Below are positions 6,006 to 8,523 of a DNA stretch of 8,523 nt, in pieces (the first letter of the stretch is position 1; each line of letters opens with the position of its first letter). The position numbers were made by a program, and so were the translations under genes. Below the pieces are notes generated by a model. The model made no database searches. It was given only the letters and a program-made list of their open reading frames with translations, and was not told where the DNA came from. The stretch covers positions 1,036,380 to 1,044,902 of the forward strand of contig NZ_GL831112.1 in NCBI RefSeq assembly GCF_000188295.1, written 5' to 3'. The stretch comes from Streptococcus vestibularis ATCC 49124. GTDB lineage: Bacteria > Bacillota > Bacilli > Lactobacillales > Streptococcaceae.

Positions 6006-6926
6006 TTATAAATCATTTTCAGAGGCAAAATAAGACGCCGCCCCTAATAGGTTACTATCGTTATGGAAATGACAGGCTTGAAGAGTTATAGGCTCAAAAC
6101 CTAATTCAGACTTATCATTAAATAACTCCTCATAGGCATCGCATATTCCTTCAATTAAAGTATCTTGCCTACTGATACCACCACCGATAACAACTTTCTC
6201 CAGCCTAAAGAAGCTCTGCAAATTTAGTACAAGAACAGCAATTTCATGACAATAGTTTTTAAATAAAAGATTTAGATCTTCCGATTGATTTTCCTCTATC
6301 GCTGAGAATACTGTTGGACCATCGTCTTGATTTAACCCAAGTAACTCACTGGCTTCATGAATAAAGCCTACTGCAGACCCCTTGTTATCGACAAGACTTA
6401 CTAAGCCATGCATAAACAATTCCCACTGGAAGGGCAGAGAGGTTTGACTCATGCTTTGGGGACTTGGAGCTCGCAGATATTGGGTAACTGACAGAGGTGA
6501 TAGCAAGTCCTCCTGTGAGACAAGTCCTAAACCAACACCCGTACCTAAAACCAAGGCAGCCCCACAATCTAACTCTTGTAGACTTCCATATCTGGCTTCA
6601 GCCAAAGCCGCCGCATCAGCATCATTGATAACCTTTACAGGCAGTTGAAATGTTTTAGTCAATCGTGACCCAAGTGGGATAGCCGTTAAATAAGGGATAA
6701 GACCGCCCTTGAAAATGAAACCACGTTTACTATTTATTTCTCCTGGGCACGCAATGGCAATCCCAGAAATAATATCCTTGTGAGACGAGACAATATGCTC
6801 TAAAGTCAACCAAAAGTTGTCTAACGTTGGTGGTGTTGGAACTTTAGATTGATTGCTAATCTTAAAATCATCATCAACTAACCCAAACTTGATAAAGGTT
6901 CCTCCGATATCAATAGCTAAAATCAC
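6006..6926 (-). CDS. ROK-family sugar kinase (substrate unknown)
   Basis: A 306-aa cytoplasmic protein with the ROK (repressor/ORF/kinase) actin-like fold. The N-terminal phosphate loop is MILAIDIGGTFIKFG (1-15), IACPGEI (58-64) follows, and the catalytic Asp is in VINDADAAAL (Asp102). A glycine loop GTGVGLG (128-134) and VVIGGGIS (245-252) complete the ATP site. There is no DNA-binding N-terminus, so it is a kinase rather than a repressor. The cysteine-rich zinc motif of glucokinases (CGxxGCxE) is missing, so plain glucokinase is unlikely; beta-glucoside, allose or N-acyl-hexosamine kinases are alternatives. The start is GTG 6926, forced by the MILAIDIGG pattern, with an SD (TAGGTGA) inside the end of rnhB 6 nt upstream, so translation is probably coupled. 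No sugar transporter or hydrolase gene is adjacent to hint at the substrate. Confidence 0.85.
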   Translation of the reverse strand: MILAIDIGGTFIKFGLVDDDFKISNQSKVPTPPTLDNFWLTLEHIVSSHKDIISGIAIACPGEINSKRGFIFKGGLIPYLTAIPLGSRLTKTFQLPVKVINDADAAALAEARYGSLQELDCGAALVLGTGVGLGLVSQEDLLSPLSVTQYLRAPSPQSMSQTSLPFQWELFMHGLVSLVDNKGSAVGFIHEASELLGLNQDDGPTVFSAIEENQSEDLNLLFKNYCHEIAVLVLNLQSFFRLEKVVIGGGISRQDTLIEGICDAYEELFNDKSELGFEPITLQACHFHNDSNLLGAASYFASENDL

Positions 6927-6932
6927 GCCACT

Positions 6933-7703
6933 TCACCTACTTTTTATTATTGACTTTATTGGTTCGAAGCTTCTTCTATGAATTGGTGTAACACCAAAGT
7001 TATCTAGGCCAGACAGATGATCCTTGGTACCATAGCCTGCATTTTTGGCAAATGCGTAACCAGGAAACTCCTGATCATAGTCAGCCATCATCTTATCACG
7101 GGTTACCTTCGCTACGATGGAAGCTGCCGCAATAGATAAAGAATTAGCATCCCCTTTTATAATTGATGTTTGTCCTATTGGTAGGTCCAAAGTCATGGCA
7201 TCAATTAACAAATGTTCAGGTTTGGGACTAAGTTTTTCAATAGCTTCAGCCATAGCAAGCTTGGTTGCTTCATAAATATTGACATCGTCAATCACATGGT
7301 TGTCCTTAATACCAACCCCAACAGCAACTGCTTCCTTCATCACCTGCTTATAAATGGCTTCATGTTTTGATTTGGGAATTTTTTTACTGTCATTGAGACC
7401 TTTTATTTTGCAAAACTTTGGTAAGATAACCGCTGCAGCTACCACCGGCCCAGCCAAAGGGCCACGTCCAACTTCATCAACACCTGCAATGAGTTCAACT
7501 CCCTGAGCATAAAGTACTTTTTCGTAACTGAGCATCATCTCTAAGCGTTCTTCCTCAGCAATCTCAGCTAGGATAGCTTTACGTCGTTGCTTAATGGCAG
7601 TCTGCACACCAGCTCGACTATCATCCTCAAAACTTGCCCATCGGTAATCGTCAAGATCTGTCAAAGTGGCCAATTGCTCCTTGACTTCTTTAATTGTCGC
7701 CAT
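6933..7703 (-). CDS. rnhB: Ribonuclease HII
   Basis: Cleaves the RNA strand of RNA-DNA hybrids and nicks at single ribonucleotides left in DNA, with Mg or Mn. I chose ATG 7703 ([16 protein letters not shown], 256 aa) because streptococcal RNase HII starts with MATIKE; an in-frame ATG at 7727 would add eight residues that do not resemble the family. An N-terminal accessory domain (~1-65) precedes the catalytic core, which starts at [15 protein letters not shown] with Asp76 and Glu77. Further acidic residues lie in LLIDAM (Asp168) and [17 protein letters not shown] (Asp185), which I take as the rest of the metal site. HRRSFEP near the C-terminus is also typical. The start overlaps the end of rbgA by 14 nt, indicating one operon and coupled translation. 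The gene is intact, at standard length. Confidence 0.95.
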   Translation of the reverse strand: MATIKEVKEQLATLTDLDDYRWASFEDDSRAGVQTAIKQRRKAILAEIAEEERLEMMLSYEKVLYAQGVELIAGVDEVGRGPLAGPVVAAAVILPKFCKIKGLNDSKKIPKSKHEAIYKQVMKEAVAVGVGIKDNHVIDDVNIYEATKLAMAEAIEKLSPKPEHLLIDAMTLDLPIGQTSIIKGDANSLSIAAASIVAKVTRDKMMADYDQEFPGYAFAKNAGYGTKDHLSGLDNFGVTPIHRRSFEPIKSIIKSR

Positions 7704-8523
7704 CAGTATCGACCCCAACAATATCAAGTGTGTAACGACCTAGTTTTCCATCACGAACTTCTTTGACAAATAGATTATAGAAACGGTCATAATCTTCACG
7801 GAAGCCAAGTTTTCGAGTCATTTCCATTATGATTTCTGGTGCCTCTTCCTCAATGTCAATACCTTTAAAGCGTTCCTCTAAACGTTCAGGATAGTAAGTT
7901 TTAAAATAGTTAAGTCCAAAAATCGTAACTTCATCCATTGGCAAGAGCTGGTCCTTGATGGCTCCAGTCAAAGCAAGCTTCAAGCCGACCAACTCATCTT
8001 CAAACTTAGGCCACAAAATTCCCGGAGTATCAAGGATTTCCAAGTCCTTATTAGACTTCAACCACTGTTGACCTTTTGTCACACCAGGTTTATTTCCTAC
8101 AACGGCAATTTTTTTACCAGCCAAACGATTCATCAAGGTAGATTTCCCAGCATTTGGAATCCCAATAATCATGGTTCTCAAGGTCTCTTTCTGAATACCA
8201 CGTTCACGTAATCGTTGAATCTTGTCAGCCATAAGACTCTTAGCAGCGTCTGTCACCAATTTAACTGTAGATTGTTCCTTGGAATTAATGGCCAAGGTTT
8301 TAATCCCTTGAGTCTCAAAATAGCTACGCCACTCTTTTGTACGATTACTATCAGCAAGGTCAGCCTTATTAAGAATTAAAAGTTTTGGTTTATCACCAAC
8401 AATTTTAGTCAGCATGGGATTTTGACTTGACAGTGGCAAACGTGCATCCACTAAAATTGTTACAAAATCAACATGCTTAAGATTTTCCTGAACTTGTCGA
8501 CGGGCTTTGGACATGTGACCAGG
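7690..8523 (-). CDS. rbgA: Ribosome biogenesis GTPase RbgA (YlqF), 5' end outside window
   Basis: GTPase that binds late 50S precursors and promotes their maturation. The G motifs are circularly permuted, as in the YlqF/YawG family: G4 [10 protein letters not shown] comes first, then G1 [11 protein letters not shown], a G2 threonine in GVTKGQQW, and G3 LDTPGILWP. The C-terminal part is helical and acidic ([19 protein letters not shown] region), typical of the RNA-binding domain. The ATG at 8514 is internal: upstream codons read Pro-Gly-His to the window edge, matching the WFPGHM start of the family, so only about the first seven residues are missing. The stop at 7690-7692 overlaps rnhB by 14 nt. 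277 residues are visible. Confidence 0.95.
   Translation of the reverse strand, partial: PGHMSKARRQVQENLKHVDFVTILVDARLPLSSQNPMLTKIVGDKPKLLILNKADLADSNRTKEWRSYFETQGIKTLAINSKEQSTVKLVTDAAKSLMADKIQRLRERGIQKETLRTMIIGIPNAGKSTLMNRLAGKKIAVVGNKPGVTKGQQWLKSNKDLEILDTPGILWPKFEDELVGLKLALTGAIKDQLLPMDEVTIFGLNYFKTYYPERLEERFKGIDIEEEAPEIIMEMTRKLGFREDYDRFYNLFVKEVRDGKLGRYTLDIVGVDTDGDN

Noticed and set aside
7704..7727. Earlier ATG for rnhB at 7727.
   Set aside because: The eight added residues (MILLGSIL) are unlike the family, whose start MATIKE coincides with ATG 7703.

Overview
The window looks like chromosomal DNA of a low-GC Firmicute, most likely a Streptococcus of the salivarius/thermophilus group. This is inferred from recalled family resemblance: the TopA, DprA, RNase HII and RbgA proteins read as clearly streptococcal, and dprA carries a streptococcal competence (ComX/SigX) promoter box. 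Every supported gene is on the minus strand, so transcription runs from high to low coordinates.

Layout in transcription order. (1) 8523-6006: a tight operon of rbgA (ribosome-assembly GTPase, 5' end outside the window), rnhB (RNase HII) and a GTG-started ROK-family sugar kinase, closed by a hairpin terminator at 5976-5999. (2) 5939-5100: dprA, the RecA loader of natural transformation, preceded by a com-box at 5959-5966 that abuts the terminator. (3) 4932-2799: topA (DNA topoisomerase I), with a near-consensus promoter at 5036-5064 and a strong terminator at 2757-2790. Its frame is broken by one extra A in an A7 run at 4641-4647. (4) 2617-577: an ABC-2 transporter of the lantibiotic-immunity (LanFEG/BcrA) type, with one ATPase and two permeases, translationally coupled. 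The second permease is frameshifted at an A6 run (975-980). (5) 447-1: the N-terminal 149 codons of a TraX-family membrane protein, cut by the window edge.

The right-hand two thirds are housekeeping and competence genes: rRNA/ribosome maturation, RNA-DNA hybrid removal, supercoiling relaxation and transforming-DNA processing. The left-hand part is accessory. The ABC cassette has its own promoter (2650-2678), is AT-richer in sampled lines, and lies exactly between two perfect 33-bp direct repeats (452-484 and 2688-2720). The repeat is the promoter-like and Shine-Dalgarno segment that precedes traX. The simplest reading is that an antimicrobial-peptide resistance cassette was inserted between the topA terminator and traX, duplicating the traX leader.

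I see no wholly new system. The points most worth a second look are the repeat-bracketed orphan immunity cassette, the two poly-A frameshifts (one in a normally indispensable gene), and the terminator/com-box overlap ahead of dprA. There is no gene-free stretch longer than 300 bases, and I found no rRNA, tRNA, CRISPR array or insertion sequence.
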